A stretch of DNA of 64,000 bases from Thiothrix eikelboomii (GTDB lineage Bacteria > Pseudomonadota > Gammaproteobacteria > Thiotrichales > Thiotrichaceae), in assembly GCF_900167255.1 (NCBI RefSeq), contig NZ_FUYB01000004.1, forward strand, positions 186,001 through 250,000, written 5' to 3'. A program made the position numbers and the translations under genes. Every line of letters begins with the position of its first letter. The first letter of the stretch is position 1. Below are positions 45,689-54,739 of the stretch, in pieces. The notes beneath the pieces were generated by a model. That model was not told where the DNA came from. It was given only the letters and a program-made list of their open reading frames with translations, and searched no databases.

Positions 45689-45859
45689 TCACCAAATCCC
45701 CGAAGGTACCTCTTCATGGAACAGGTCGCTGATGCTGTTCACGAAGTACATGGTTGCCCGCTTGCGCTCCAGTGGCTGACTCAATCGCCCTGGCATCAGG
45801 GATAACTGGAATCCATTCTCATACCTTGGTGTTCCCATAGCTTGCAGCAGGTGTGCCAT
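45689..45859 (-). pseudogene. DUF5131 (phage Gp37/Gp68-like) protein fragment
   Basis: The minus-strand frame reads AMGTPRYENGFQLSLMPGRL, then SQPLERKRATMYFVNSISDL and FHEEVPSGIW-stop. This is the conserved centre of DUF5131 proteins (GxPxYxxGFxLxLxPxxLxxPL, FVNSMSDLFHE). The full proteins have about 240 residues and Cys-rich N-termini. Only 57 residues remain, without the Cys cluster, so this is a remnant of a mobile gene. The downstream stretch to 45464 holds nothing I recognise. Confidence 0.7.
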
Positions 45860-46130
45860 GATTTCTGATCTACTCCGCATCAGTTTTGAAACTCCTGAAC
45901 TGTTATGGCAAACCCTAACGATCAAACTTTGGGAAATCCTCAAAGCTATGACCGGATGCGGCGTTCTATCTATCCGTGAAGTGGCTCGGCGAGTGAACCG
46001 TGATATGAAAGCCGTACACGGCGACATTCACGCCTTGCTCAATGCTGGCTTGTTGAAAAAATCAGACGATGTTGTTTTATTCCCCTATAGCGGCATTCAC
46101 GTTGATTTTATGCTGCAAGCTGCTGCCTGA
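45858..46130 (+). CDS. HTH DNA-binding protein, HVO_A0114-like, 5'-truncated
   Basis: Protein of 90 residues: FETPELLWQTLTIKLWEILK, then GVLSIREVARRVNRDMKAVH and LLNAGLLKKSDDVVLFPYSG. This is the winged-helix pattern of HVO_A0114-family putative regulators, often paired with small toxins. The family usually has some 25-30 more residues at the N-terminus. Here the open frame starts at ATG 45858, which coincides with the edge of the DUF5131 fragment, so the start of the gene seems to have been replaced. It may still make a protein. Confidence 0.6.
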   Translation: MISDLLRISFETPELLWQTLTIKLWEILKAMTGCGVLSIREVARRVNRDMKAVHGDIHALLNAGLLKKSDDVVLFPYSGIHVDFMLQAAA

Positions 46131-46179
46131 GTGTCGTGGAAGGACTAAGCTCCTGGGTGCAATCGCCGTTAAAACTGCA

Positions 46180-46557
46180 ATGGAACACTGGTGCTATGTT
46201 GCACCGCTGTTGCTGTTGCCCCAAACCGAAGATGACTACAACGCACTGGTTGAGGCCTTAGATACTGTGTTGGATGCAGGCGGGGCGGATGAAACCCATC
46301 CCCTCGCTGCACTGGCGGATCGCATGGGTGAATTGGTTTCCCAATACGAAGAGGCTCATTTGCCGCCAATTCCTGCCACGGGTATTGATGCACTGCGCTT
46401 CTTGATGGAAAGCCATAATGTCGGGCAAGCCGATTTAAGCGAAGTCGCCAGTCAAGGCGTTATTTCCGAATTACTCAGTGGCAAACGTGATTTGAATGTA
46501 CGGCAAGTTCGAGCGTTGAGCGAACGTTTCAGCGTCCCAGTACAAGTGTTGATTTAA
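46180..46557 (+). CDS. HigA-like antitoxin (orphan)
   Basis: Protein of 125 residues from ATG 46180; the longer frame to 46069 is the shadow of the HTH gene. N-terminal LLPQTEDDYNALVEALDTVL and LAALADRMGELVSQYEEAHL, followed by an HTH: IDALRFLMESHNVGQADLSE, VISELLSGKRDLNVRQVRAL. This layout is that of HigA-type antitoxins with an XRE domain. No HigB toxin is adjacent, and the sequence just upstream shows no toxin frame, so it is an orphan or the toxin was lost. It is the last accessory gene before aceF. Confidence 0.72.
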   Translation: MEHWCYVAPLLLLPQTEDDYNALVEALDTVLDAGGADETHPLAALADRMGELVSQYEEAHLPPIPATGIDALRFLMESHNVGQADLSEVASQGVISELLSGKRDLNVRQVRALSERFSVPVQVLI

Positions 46558-46673
46558 CTCGCTGCCGCAACGGGCCACTTGGGTCTTGCTTCAACCGGAG
46601 AGTATCCGCACTGACTTCTGCCAGTGTCGGATTTCCCAACCATTGATTGTGCTCTTTAATATAGCTCTTCACC

Positions 46674-47996
46674 CTAAATCAATAGCCGCCGAATATCCCC
46701 TAGCATCTTTGCGAGAAAAGTCGTGAAGCGTGCACCATCTGCGCCGTCAATCACGCGGTGATCATAGGACAAAGATAGGGGCAGCATGAGTCGTGGGGCA
46801 AATTCCTTACCATTCCATATAGGCTGCAGGGAAGATTTGGAGATACCCAAAATAGCGACATCGGGGGCATTAATAATCGGAGTAAATTGAGTGCCACCAA
46901 TTCCACCTAAACTTGAAATCGAGAAGCAACTACCTTGCAAATCAGCAGGTTTTAAGCGGCGTTCACGTGCTTTGGTCGAGACTTCTTTAAGGTCATCGGA
47001 AAGTTGCAGTAAGGATTTTTTATCCACATCACGAATAATCGGTACAACCAAACCATCCGGCGTATCAACGGCAATCCCAATATGATAATACTTTTTTTGG
47101 ATCAGCATTTCGCCAGAAGGATCAAGCGAGGAATTAAAGCGTGGATAAGCTTTTAAGCCAGCGACTACGGCTTTCATGATGAAAACTAAGGGTGTGATTT
47201 TAGAGGATTTAATTTTTTCCTGCTCGAGGTTTAATTCTTGGCGGAAAGCCTCTAAATCCGTAATGTCTGCTTGATCAAATTGGGTGACGTGCGGAATATT
47301 TAACCAATTACGATGCAAGAATTCGCCCGTCAGTTGATGGATGCGATTTAAGCGTACTGTTGTCACTTCACCCCATTGACTGAAGTCGATTTCAGGCATA
47401 CGCGGAATACCCAGACCGCTGTGGGGACTGGTGGCGGTTTTCGCTTGCAAGCCAAGCCCCATTACATCTTTGATATAACTTTTGACATCTTCTTGGGTAA
47501 TACGTTGCTTGCGTCCGGTACCAACCACTCGACTTAAATCCACACCTAATTCACGAGCGAACTTCCGTACTGATGGGGTGGCATAAGCCTTTTTGAAGGC
47601 TTCATGATCAACCACGGTTTTGGCGGCCGAAGTAGTTTTAGGCTTATTAGGATTCGTATTTGTATTGGCTTTAGCATCAAGGGGGGCTAAAGGTGTGCTA
47701 TGGGTCGTGGGCTGAGGATGAGTAATCGGAACCTGCGGTGGCTTTTTTTCAACGGCAGAATTCAGCTCTAAATAGAGGATGAGACTACCTTTAGAAACAT
47801 GATCACCCTGTTGTATGCGTAATTCTTTGACCGTACCGGCAGCAGGAGAGGGGATCTCCATAGAGGCTTTATCTGATTCAACCGTAATTAATGAGTCCTC
47901 GGCCTGAATGCTATCACCCACTTTAACGAGGACTTCAATAATTTCTACTTCTTTAAACTCGCCAATATCAGGGACACGAATTTCTTGGATTGCCAT
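46674..47996 (-). CDS. aceF: Pyruvate dehydrogenase E2, dihydrolipoamide acetyltransferase
   Basis: Protein of 440 residues with one N-terminal lipoyl domain (lipoylated Lys in VESDKASMEIPSPAAG near residue 43), an Ala/Pro/Thr linker, a peripheral subunit-binding domain (ATPSVRKFARELGVDLSRV, about 140-175), and a catalytic domain with SLSYDHRVIDGADG. It transfers the acetyl group to CoA at the centre of the pyruvate dehydrogenase complex. E. coli has three lipoyl domains, so one is a shorter variant. It follows aceE by 12 bases. No lpd gene (E3) is in the window. Confidence 0.93.
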   Translation of the reverse strand: MAIQEIRVPDIGEFKEVEIIEVLVKVGDSIQAEDSLITVESDKASMEIPSPAAGTVKELRIQQGDHVSKGSLILYLELNSAVEKKPPQVPITHPQPTTHSTPLAPLDAKANTNTNPNKPKTTSAAKTVVDHEAFKKAYATPSVRKFARELGVDLSRVVGTGRKQRITQEDVKSYIKDVMGLGLQAKTATSPHSGLGIPRMPEIDFSQWGEVTTVRLNRIHQLTGEFLHRNWLNIPHVTQFDQADITDLEAFRQELNLEQEKIKSSKITPLVFIMKAVVAGLKAYPRFNSSLDPSGEMLIQKKYYHIGIAVDTPDGLVVPIIRDVDKKSLLQLSDDLKEVSTKARERRLKPADLQGSCFSISSLGGIGGTQFTPIINAPDVAILGISKSSLQPIWNGKEFAPRLMLPLSLSYDHRVIDGADGARFTTFLAKMLGDIRRLLI

Positions 47997-48008
47997 GATC
48001 TCGCCTCC

Positions 48009-50672
48009 CTATACATACAAGGGGTTAGGTTTATTTGGGTCGATTTGATATTTCTCCATCGCTTCCATAATTTTTACGGCAGGTAAGGAGTTTTCATCGA
48101 CCAAAGACTTGAGTGCTGCCAGGACAATGTAATGGCGGTCAACTTCAAAATGTCTACGTAATTGTGCGCGTGTGTCACTGCGTCCAAAACCATCCGTCCC
48201 TAAGACTTTGTAATGCATTGGTATCCAAGCCCGGATTTGATCTGCATAACTACGAATATAATCGGTGGCAGCTACGGCTGGTCCGCGCCGATCTTTTAAG
48301 CATTGGGTGACATAAGGTAGGCGCGCATCTTCAAGGGGGTGGAGCAGATTCCAACGTTCAATATCGCGGGCTTCGCGGGCAATTTCATTGAAACTGGTGA
48401 CACTCCAAATATCAGCATCGACCCCCCATTCTTTATCAAGCATTTCGCCCGCCGCAATTACTTCACGGAGGATAGCACCTGAACCTAGGAGCTGGACTTT
48501 TTTCCGTTTTTTCCCACCACCACTAAATAAATACATCCCTTTAAGAATGCCTTCTTCTGCATGAGGCGGCATCGCTGGATGTTGATAGTTTTCATTCATC
48601 GCAGTGATGTAATAATAGACATCTTCTTGATTTTCATACATGCGTTTCATGCCATGCTGAATAATCACTGCCAGCTCATAGGCAAAAGTCGGGTCATAAG
48701 AAATGCAATTTGGGATTAAGCCCGCTTGTACTAAACCATGTCCATCCTGATGTTGTAAGCCCTCTCCAGCAAGTGTGGTACGTCCTGCTGTGCCACCAAT
48801 TAAGAAGCCCCGTGCACGGCAATCCCCAGCTGCCCAAGCCAAATCGCCAATCCGCTGAAAACCAAACATCGAATAATAAATATAAAAAGGTACCATGCAG
48901 ACACCATGCGTGCTGTAGGCAGTCGCCGCCGCGATCCAGCTGGAAATAGCCCCTGCTTCATTAATCCCTTCTTCTAGAATTTGCCCCGATTTATCTTCTT
49001 TGTAGAACATCACTTGATCTTTATCTTGTGGCTCATACAACTGACCAACGGAGGAGTAAATACCCAGCTGGCGGAACATGCCCTCCATGCCAAAGGTGCG
49101 GGCTTCATCGGGGACGATGGGGACAATATGCCGTCCAATCTGTTTATCACGAGTCAGTAACGTCAGTAGACGGACAAAGGCCATCGTGGTCGACATTTCA
49201 CGTTCGCCACTACTTTCTAACAGGGTTTGGAACAGGATTAATTCAGGAACTTTTAAGGGGGCCGCATGAGTTTGTCGTTGGGGTAAATAGCCACCTAAGG
49301 CTTTACGTCGCTCATGTAAGTATTTGATTTCTTCGCTATCGGCAGCAGGCCGATAATATTTAGCCTCGGCAGCATCCTCATCACTTAAAGGAATATTGAA
49401 ACGATTTTTAAAGGCAATCATTTCTTCATGAGTCAGTTTTTTCTGTTGATGGGTGCGATTTTGGCCTTCACCTGCAGCGCCCATTCCATAACCTTTTACG
49501 GTATGCGCCAGAATAACGGTAGGCTGCTCGGGATGGTTGACGGCAGCGTGATAAGCCGCATACACCTTGTGCGGGTCATGTCCGCCGCGATTTAAGCGCC
49601 AAATATCGGCATCACTCATGCGTGCTACCATCTCGCGTAGCTCGGGATAAGCCCCGAAAAAGTGCTCGCGTACATAAGCGCCGTCTTTAGCTTTGTAGTT
49701 CTGAAATTCGCCATCGACGACTTCCAACATGCGTTGCTTGAGCTTGCCATGAATATCTTTAGCTAACAGTGGATCCCAATACGAACCCCAGATTACTTTA
49801 ATAACATTCCAGCCTGCACCCCGGAAAACAGCTTCCAACTCTTGAACGATTTTGCCATTACCGCGCACTGGGCCATCGAGCCGTTGCAGATTGCAATTCA
49901 CTACCCAAATGAGATTATCGAGTTTTTCACGTCCTCCTAAGGATATAGCACCTAAAGTTTCGGGTTCATCCACTTCGCCATCCCCGACAAAAGCCCAGAC
50001 ATGCCGATTTTCAGTATCTGCAAGCTTACGATCTTGTAGGTATTTCATGAAACGTGCTTGATAGATCGAAGTGATCGGACCTAAGCCCATCGAAACCGTC
50101 GGAAACTGCCAATAATTTGACATGAGCCACGGATGCGGATAGGAAGATAAACCTTTACCGCTGGCTTCTTGACGGAAATTATCCAAATCCTCTTCGGTGA
50201 AGCGCCCCTCTAAAAAAGAACGTGCATACATTCCCGGAGCGGCATGCCCTTGGATATAAATCACATCCCCCCCATTTTGAGGCGAGGGTGCATGCCAGAA
50301 ATGATTCATGCCCACATCGTATAAAGTCGCTGCTGAAGCGAAGGTTGCAATATGCCCACCTAACTCCGCACTTTTTCGATTGGCTCGCACTACCATTGCT
50401 ACCGCATTCCAGCGAATCCATGAGCGCAACCGTAATTCTAAAGCAGGATTACCCGGTGTATATTTTTCTAAATGCGGTGGGATGGTATTGATATAAGCGG
50501 TATTGGCGGAATAGGGCAGGTTAGCCCCATTTTGCCGTGCCGTGCTAATTAGTTGCTCAAGTAAAAAATGCGCCCGTTCTAAACCCTCAGTTTCAATGAC
50601 AGCCTCAAGGGAATCAACCCATTCGAGGGTTTCTTGGGCATCAATATCAGAGGGGATTTTGTCTAGGCTCAT
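48009..50672 (-). CDS. aceE: Pyruvate dehydrogenase E1, homodimeric type
   Basis: Protein of 887 residues, the single-chain E1 of gammaproteobacteria. Thiamine diphosphate motif GDGEVDEPETLGAISLGGRE and WVVNCNLQRLDGPVRGN; RSYADQIRAW at the C-terminus. It decarboxylates pyruvate and acetylates the E2 lipoyl arm. Together with aceF it forms a two-gene operon on the minus strand, linking the pyruvate from pyk and the Entner-Doudoroff route to acetyl-CoA. Confidence 0.95.
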   Translation of the reverse strand: MSLDKIPSDIDAQETLEWVDSLEAVIETEGLERAHFLLEQLISTARQNGANLPYSANTAYINTIPPHLEKYTPGNPALELRLRSWIRWNAVAMVVRANRKSAELGGHIATFASAATLYDVGMNHFWHAPSPQNGGDVIYIQGHAAPGMYARSFLEGRFTEEDLDNFRQEASGKGLSSYPHPWLMSNYWQFPTVSMGLGPITSIYQARFMKYLQDRKLADTENRHVWAFVGDGEVDEPETLGAISLGGREKLDNLIWVVNCNLQRLDGPVRGNGKIVQELEAVFRGAGWNVIKVIWGSYWDPLLAKDIHGKLKQRMLEVVDGEFQNYKAKDGAYVREHFFGAYPELREMVARMSDADIWRLNRGGHDPHKVYAAYHAAVNHPEQPTVILAHTVKGYGMGAAGEGQNRTHQQKKLTHEEMIAFKNRFNIPLSDEDAAEAKYYRPAADSEEIKYLHERRKALGGYLPQRQTHAAPLKVPELILFQTLLESSGEREMSTTMAFVRLLTLLTRDKQIGRHIVPIVPDEARTFGMEGMFRQLGIYSSVGQLYEPQDKDQVMFYKEDKSGQILEEGINEAGAISSWIAAATAYSTHGVCMVPFYIYYSMFGFQRIGDLAWAAGDCRARGFLIGGTAGRTTLAGEGLQHQDGHGLVQAGLIPNCISYDPTFAYELAVIIQHGMKRMYENQEDVYYYITAMNENYQHPAMPPHAEEGILKGMYLFSGGGKKRKKVQLLGSGAILREVIAAGEMLDKEWGVDADIWSVTSFNEIAREARDIERWNLLHPLEDARLPYVTQCLKDRRGPAVAATDYIRSYADQIRAWIPMHYKVLGTDGFGRSDTRAQLRRHFEVDRHYIVLAALKSLVDENSLPAVKIMEAMEKYQIDPNKPNPLYV

Positions 50673-50876
50673 GGATGACTCCTTGCAACAATCAAGCGAC
50701 TAACGCGGTTGCCAAAATAAGTTTAAGCGTTTGAACATAGCACTATCTTCTTTGAAAAGAAAGCGAGCCTAGAATTTGAAAATAAATAAATTTATAAATC
50801 AAAGTCTTATAAAAAACAAATCAAATTGGCTGCAATTTTCTACCTATTTTCAGCCACATCCGGTAAGCTCAGCCCT

Positions 50877-51518
50877 ATGAGTGATGAAATTGAAATTATT
50901 CCACTGGCTAATCGGTTTCGCGGTTTTCTGCCGGTCGTAGTGGATGTAGAAACGGGTGGCTTTAACTTTCGTAAGGATGCTTTGCTAGAAGTGGCAGCTG
51001 TCCTCTTGCGCATTGATGAAAAAGGCGAGTTGTCGCGGCAGCGTACTTACCATTGGCATATTGAACCCTTCCCCAATGCGAATCTTGATCCTAAATCCTT
51101 AGAAGTGAATGGGATTAAGCCTTTCAGCCCCTTGCGCTTAGCGATGCCTGAAACCCGTGCTTTAGACGAGTTCTTTAAAATCGTGCGCCGTGAAGTTAAA
51201 CTGAATCGTTGTAATCGAGCGATTTTAGTGGGGCATAATGCCCCATTTGATCTTAATTTTCTGAACGCAGCTTCTGAACGTAATGATTGCAAGCGTAATC
51301 CGTTTCATCCTTTTAGTACTCTAGATACAGTGACTTTAGGGGCGGTTGTGTATGGACAAACGGTATTGGCACGAGTTGCACAGGCCGCCGGTATGAATTG
51401 GAATGGTGAACAGGCACATTCTGCTGTCTATGATGCTGAGAAAACGGCAGATATTTTCTGTCATATTGTCAATACATGGCAGACTTTAGATGCTGCTTTT
51501 AAAGCGGTCGAAAATTAA
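50877..51518 (+). CDS. rnt: Ribonuclease T
   Basis: Protein of 213 residues from ATG 50877 (MSDEIEIIP), matching the length of E. coli RNase T; the open frame to 50826 adds an unlikely stretch. DEDDh exonuclease: Asp and Glu in VVVDVETGGFN, Asp in GHNAPFDLNFLNA, His and Asp in AHSAVYDAEKTA. It trims 3' ends of tRNA and other stable RNAs. The methyltransferase gene begins on the base after its stop (TAAATG). Confidence 0.93.
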   Translation: MSDEIEIIPLANRFRGFLPVVVDVETGGFNFRKDALLEVAAVLLRIDEKGELSRQRTYHWHIEPFPNANLDPKSLEVNGIKPFSPLRLAMPETRALDEFFKIVRREVKLNRCNRAILVGHNAPFDLNFLNAASERNDCKRNPFHPFSTLDTVTLGAVVYGQTVLARVAQAAGMNWNGEQAHSAVYDAEKTADIFCHIVNTWQTLDAAFKAVEN

Positions 51519-52121
51519 ATGAGACCCTATGCGGCGGCCTGTGATGAAAATCGTGAGCCGATTTTAGCGGTGCTTAAACCACTGTTGCATGAGTCTGAAG
51601 CTGTACTCGAAATCGGTAGTGGCACAGGGCAACATGCCGTGTATTTTGGTGAGCAACTCCCCCATTTAACGTGGCAAACCAGTGATCAACTGGACTACCA
51701 TGCAGGGATCAGGGCTTGGTTGCAGTCAGCACAGCTACCTAATGTGTATCCACCTTTGCTATTGGATGTCCGTCAAACTGAATGGCCTAAGCTGCAGGTC
51801 GATGCGGTATTCTCTGCCAACACCTTGCATATTATGAGCGAGTCTGCTGTGCAGGCTTGTGTGGCCGGTGTGGGTAGTTTATTGCCAACCGGTGGCTTAT
51901 TCATAGTCTATGGCCCGTTTAATTATGGCGGTCAATTTACGAGTGCGAGCAATGCACGCTTTGATCAATGGCTCAAGCAGCGTGATCCTGATAGTGGGAT
52001 TCGCAATTTTGAAGATTTGCATGCATTGGCGGCTAAAGCGGGAATGGAATTACAGGCTGATTATGAAATGCCAGTGAATAATCGGCTATTGGTTTGGCGG
52101 AAAATAGCAACTAATACCTAA
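51519..52121 (+). CDS. DUF938 SAM-dependent methyltransferase-like protein
   Basis: Protein of 200 residues with the class I methyltransferase motif VLEIGSGTGQHAVYFGEQLP (motif I, residues about 30-49), WQTSDQLDYHAGIRAWLQ and FSANTLHIMS. The start PYAAACDENREPILAVLKPL is typical of the DUF938 group, whose substrate is not established. It directly follows rnt with no gap, which suggests a shared transcript and perhaps an RNA-related role. The next 236 bases show no gene I can name. Confidence 0.82.
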   Translation: MRPYAAACDENREPILAVLKPLLHESEAVLEIGSGTGQHAVYFGEQLPHLTWQTSDQLDYHAGIRAWLQSAQLPNVYPPLLLDVRQTEWPKLQVDAVFSANTLHIMSESAVQACVAGVGSLLPTGGLFIVYGPFNYGGQFTSASNARFDQWLKQRDPDSGIRNFEDLHALAAKAGMELQADYEMPVNNRLLVWRKIATNT

Positions 52122-52357
52122 TTTTTTCCATGCTAATGGCTTAAACGGTGATCGGACAAAACCTGCTAAACTCTTGCTATCTAGTTAGTAGGTAAATTCC
52201 CATGCTCAAATTTCCCTATAACTCATTATCGCCAAGTACTGATAGATAAATATACAAGAGCCGCAGCGTTTACGTTGTATCGCTGTTATCGCATTAGGCT
52301 TTGAGCGGGTAGTGTGGCGGGTGCTTGCGTGATTCTGCAAAGTGGTAATAAAGGCAA

Positions 52358-52855
52358 TTATGATGATAACTTTATTAAATCCCCAGCATTCAGTTGTGCT
52401 TGGCAGTTTTTCAAGTTTCCCTGTTTGGGTAGTATCAAATCAGGTGCTATTTCCAAAAGCGGATAAACCACAAATGCCCGCTTACATAATTCAGGGTGCG
52501 GCACAATCAAATTACTATCTTGAATCACTTCATTGCCATACAACAATAAATCTAAGTCCAAAGTGCGTGGTCCCCAGCGCAAATGGGGATCACGTACTCG
52601 GCCATGTAAGCGTTCTATTTCCAAGAGCATTGCTAACAAAGCTTGAGCGCTTAAACGAGTGTTGAAACAAGCGACCGCATTCACATAATCAGGCTGGTCT
52701 TGTGGTCCGACCGGTTTACTTTGATAGAAACTTGAAACAGCTTGCAGCTCAATAGCGGAATGCTCAGCTAATTGCTTTAATGCAGCTTTTAAAATAGTCA
52801 GCGAATCACCCTGATTACTCCCTAAACCGATATAGGCTAAATGACTGAGGTTCAT
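52358..52855 (-). CDS. folK: 2-Amino-4-hydroxy-6-hydroxymethyldihydropteridine pyrophosphokinase
   Basis: Protein of 165 residues. HPPK features: AYIGLGSNQGDSLTILKAAL at the start, SSFYQSKPVGPQDQPDYVNA, and the signature RWGPRTLDLDLLLYG. It transfers pyrophosphate from ATP to the pterin in folate synthesis. Its ATG overlaps the stop of pcnB, the usual gammaproteobacterial pcnB-folK arrangement. Confidence 0.95.
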   Translation of the reverse strand: MNLSHLAYIGLGSNQGDSLTILKAALKQLAEHSAIELQAVSSFYQSKPVGPQDQPDYVNAVACFNTRLSAQALLAMLLEIERLHGRVRDPHLRWGPRTLDLDLLLYGNEVIQDSNLIVPHPELCKRAFVVYPLLEIAPDLILPKQGNLKNCQAQLNAGDLIKLSS

Positions 52856-54186
52856 TCGGCGGCAACTGATTTGGTTTTTTTACGTTTAGTACGGCGTTTT
52901 TTACCACTGTTTTTGCACAGCATCGGGCGATCTTCGGGGGAGGTTTCTTGGAAACTCCTCCACCACTCACAATCATCAGCGACGATGGTCTCACCAGAGT
53001 TTGCACGTAAGCATAAAAAGTCATAAGCCGCCCGAAAGCGCGGATTATTAAACAGAATAGTCGCACGTCGTAAATCACGATGGCGAAAGCGAGCTTGTAG
53101 CCCCCAAATTTCGCGGGTGACATTACTGAAACGTCTTGGAATCGCCGTGATTTTTACCTGATCACGGAGCACATCCGTGGCTGCGATATGCAAGGCTTGT
53201 AACTCAGGATGCCCCTTGAGTTGAGCTTGTACCATCTGTGTATGTACTTGCTCCCACAGTAGTACTGCAAACAAGAAAGCAGGCATCACTGACTTACCTT
53301 CAGCTAGGCGATGATCGGTGTTGGTCAGTGCTGATTGCAGTAGTTTGCGATATTGCCCATCAACATCATGCGCCAGACTAGTAGCCGTGACAGGTAGCAA
53401 AGCGGAGAGTAAGTGATATTGCTCAAGCAGTAGGAAGGTTTTCCAGCCCTGACCACTGTGTAACAGCTTTAATAGTTCATCAAATAAGCGCGCTGGAGCG
53501 ACTCCATGCAATAGAGAACCCATCGAGTAAATCAACTCACCCGTCGGCCCATCCAGTTCAAAATCTAATTTAGCCGCAAAACGCAAGGCGCGTAGCATCC
53601 GCACCGGATCTTCACGATAGCGTTGCTCAGCATCGCCGATTAAATGGAGGCGTCGTTTCGCCAAATCCTGCATGCCGCCAATGTAATCGAGCACATCACC
53701 ACTGACAGGATCATAAAATAAGGCATTAATCGTAAAATCACGCCGCCAGACATCTTCTTCTAAACTGCCATAGACGTTATCGTGCAGAATTCGACCTTGC
53801 TCATTGACTTGGCCTTGCGCGCTTTCATCATGCGGTGCACGGAAGGTGGCGACCTCAATATAATCGCGCCCATAGTAAATATGCGCCAAGCGAAAGCGTC
53901 GCCCGATTAAGCGTGCCGAAGAGAAAATTTTGCGAACTTGCTCGGGATGAGCACCGGTCGCTATATCAAAATCTTTAGGGGTTAAACCAAGTAATAGGTC
54001 ACGGACGCAACCACCTACTAAATAGGCTTCAAAGCCTGCTTTTTGTAGTTTGCGAATAATAGCATCAGCGCGTTCACAAATTTGTTCTTGTGCAATTTTA
54101 TGTTCAGACGCGGGGATGCGCATTGGCTGCGCTAATCCTGTCAAATTATCGGAAGCTCCCTTCAATAGCCCTGTAGCAGACATCAA
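52852..54186 (-). CDS. pcnB: Poly(A) polymerase I
   Basis: Protein of 444 residues with the class II nucleotidyltransferase site: AYLVGGCVRDLLLGLTPKDF and DIAT (two metal-binding Asp) near residue 60-75, RRDFTINAL, GDAEQRYREDPVRMLRALRF. The tail is very basic (KKRRTKRKK, then SVAAE), as in E. coli PcnB. It adds poly(A) tails that promote RNA decay. Overlaps folK by four bases. A tRNA CCA-adding enzyme is the alternative, but the basic tail and folK linkage favour PcnB. Confidence 0.9.
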   Translation of the reverse strand: MMSATGLLKGASDNLTGLAQPMRIPASEHKIAQEQICERADAIIRKLQKAGFEAYLVGGCVRDLLLGLTPKDFDIATGAHPEQVRKIFSSARLIGRRFRLAHIYYGRDYIEVATFRAPHDESAQGQVNEQGRILHDNVYGSLEEDVWRRDFTINALFYDPVSGDVLDYIGGMQDLAKRRLHLIGDAEQRYREDPVRMLRALRFAAKLDFELDGPTGELIYSMGSLLHGVAPARLFDELLKLLHSGQGWKTFLLLEQYHLLSALLPVTATSLAHDVDGQYRKLLQSALTNTDHRLAEGKSVMPAFLFAVLLWEQVHTQMVQAQLKGHPELQALHIAATDVLRDQVKITAIPRRFSNVTREIWGLQARFRHRDLRRATILFNNPRFRAAYDFLCLRANSGETIVADDCEWWRSFQETSPEDRPMLCKNSGKKRRTKRKKTKSVAAE

Positions 54187-54257
54187 TGTATTAAGGATGT
54201 TACCAAAAGTTGCAATAATAACACCGCCTGTGCAACACCACTAACCCTCGTTACGGT

Positions 54258-54722
54258 TTAAATTAAGGTTTTTGCCATTAAAATGGCAGATTCTCGTCCA
54301 TTCTTTGCCGGATAGTAGTTTTTTCGCAAGCCAATTTCATTAAAGCCCTGTGATAAATACAAGCGAATCGCAGAGGTATTCGAGGGGCGAACCTCTAAAA
54401 AGCAATCTTGTGCGCCTAAGCTACGGCCAATTTGCTCAGCAGTCGCCAACAGGCGTTTCCCTAAGCCTTGATTTTGTCGGTTGGGTGCAACGGTGATATT
54501 TAGAATATGTAATTCGCCTACTGCAATGGATAAGACACAGTAGGCCAAGATTTCCTCATTCAATTCATGAAGATAAGCATGATAGCTACTCTGCTTGAGA
54601 CAATCTTGAAAGATGCCTATAGTCCAAGGATAAAGATAGGCCGTTCTTTCAATGAGCATTAACCGTTCAAGATCAGTCGTGAGCATGGGGCGTAATGGGA
54701 GGAATGAGCTAGCTTCAGACAT
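54258..54722 (-). CDS. rimI: Ribosomal protein S18 alanine N-acetyltransferase
   Basis: Protein of 154 residues from ATG 54722; the frame extends to 54797 inside the udg gene. GNAT acetyltransferase: LHILNITVAPNRQNQGLGKR with the acetyl-CoA loop Q/RxxGxG/A, then FLEVRPSNTSAIRLYLSQGF. It acetylates the N-terminus of ribosomal protein S18. It lies 17 bases after the end of udg, in the run leuA-udg-rimI. Confidence 0.88.
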   Translation of the reverse strand: MSEASSFLPLRPMLTTDLERLMLIERTAYLYPWTIGIFQDCLKQSSYHAYLHELNEEILAYCVLSIAVGELHILNITVAPNRQNQGLGKRLLATAEQIGRSLGAQDCFLEVRPSNTSAIRLYLSQGFNEIGLRKNYYPAKNGRESAILMAKTLI

Positions 54723-54739
54723 AAAATATAACAATAAAT

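Noticed and set aside
45572-45805. 77-residue plus-strand frame before the HTH gene
   Set aside because: It lies opposite the recognisable DUF5131 fragment and has no family-like sequence.
52122-52357. Possible small gene or mobile fragment after the methyltransferase gene
   Set aside because: An ATG at 52201 gives only a short frame with early stops, and the sequence matches nothing I can name.
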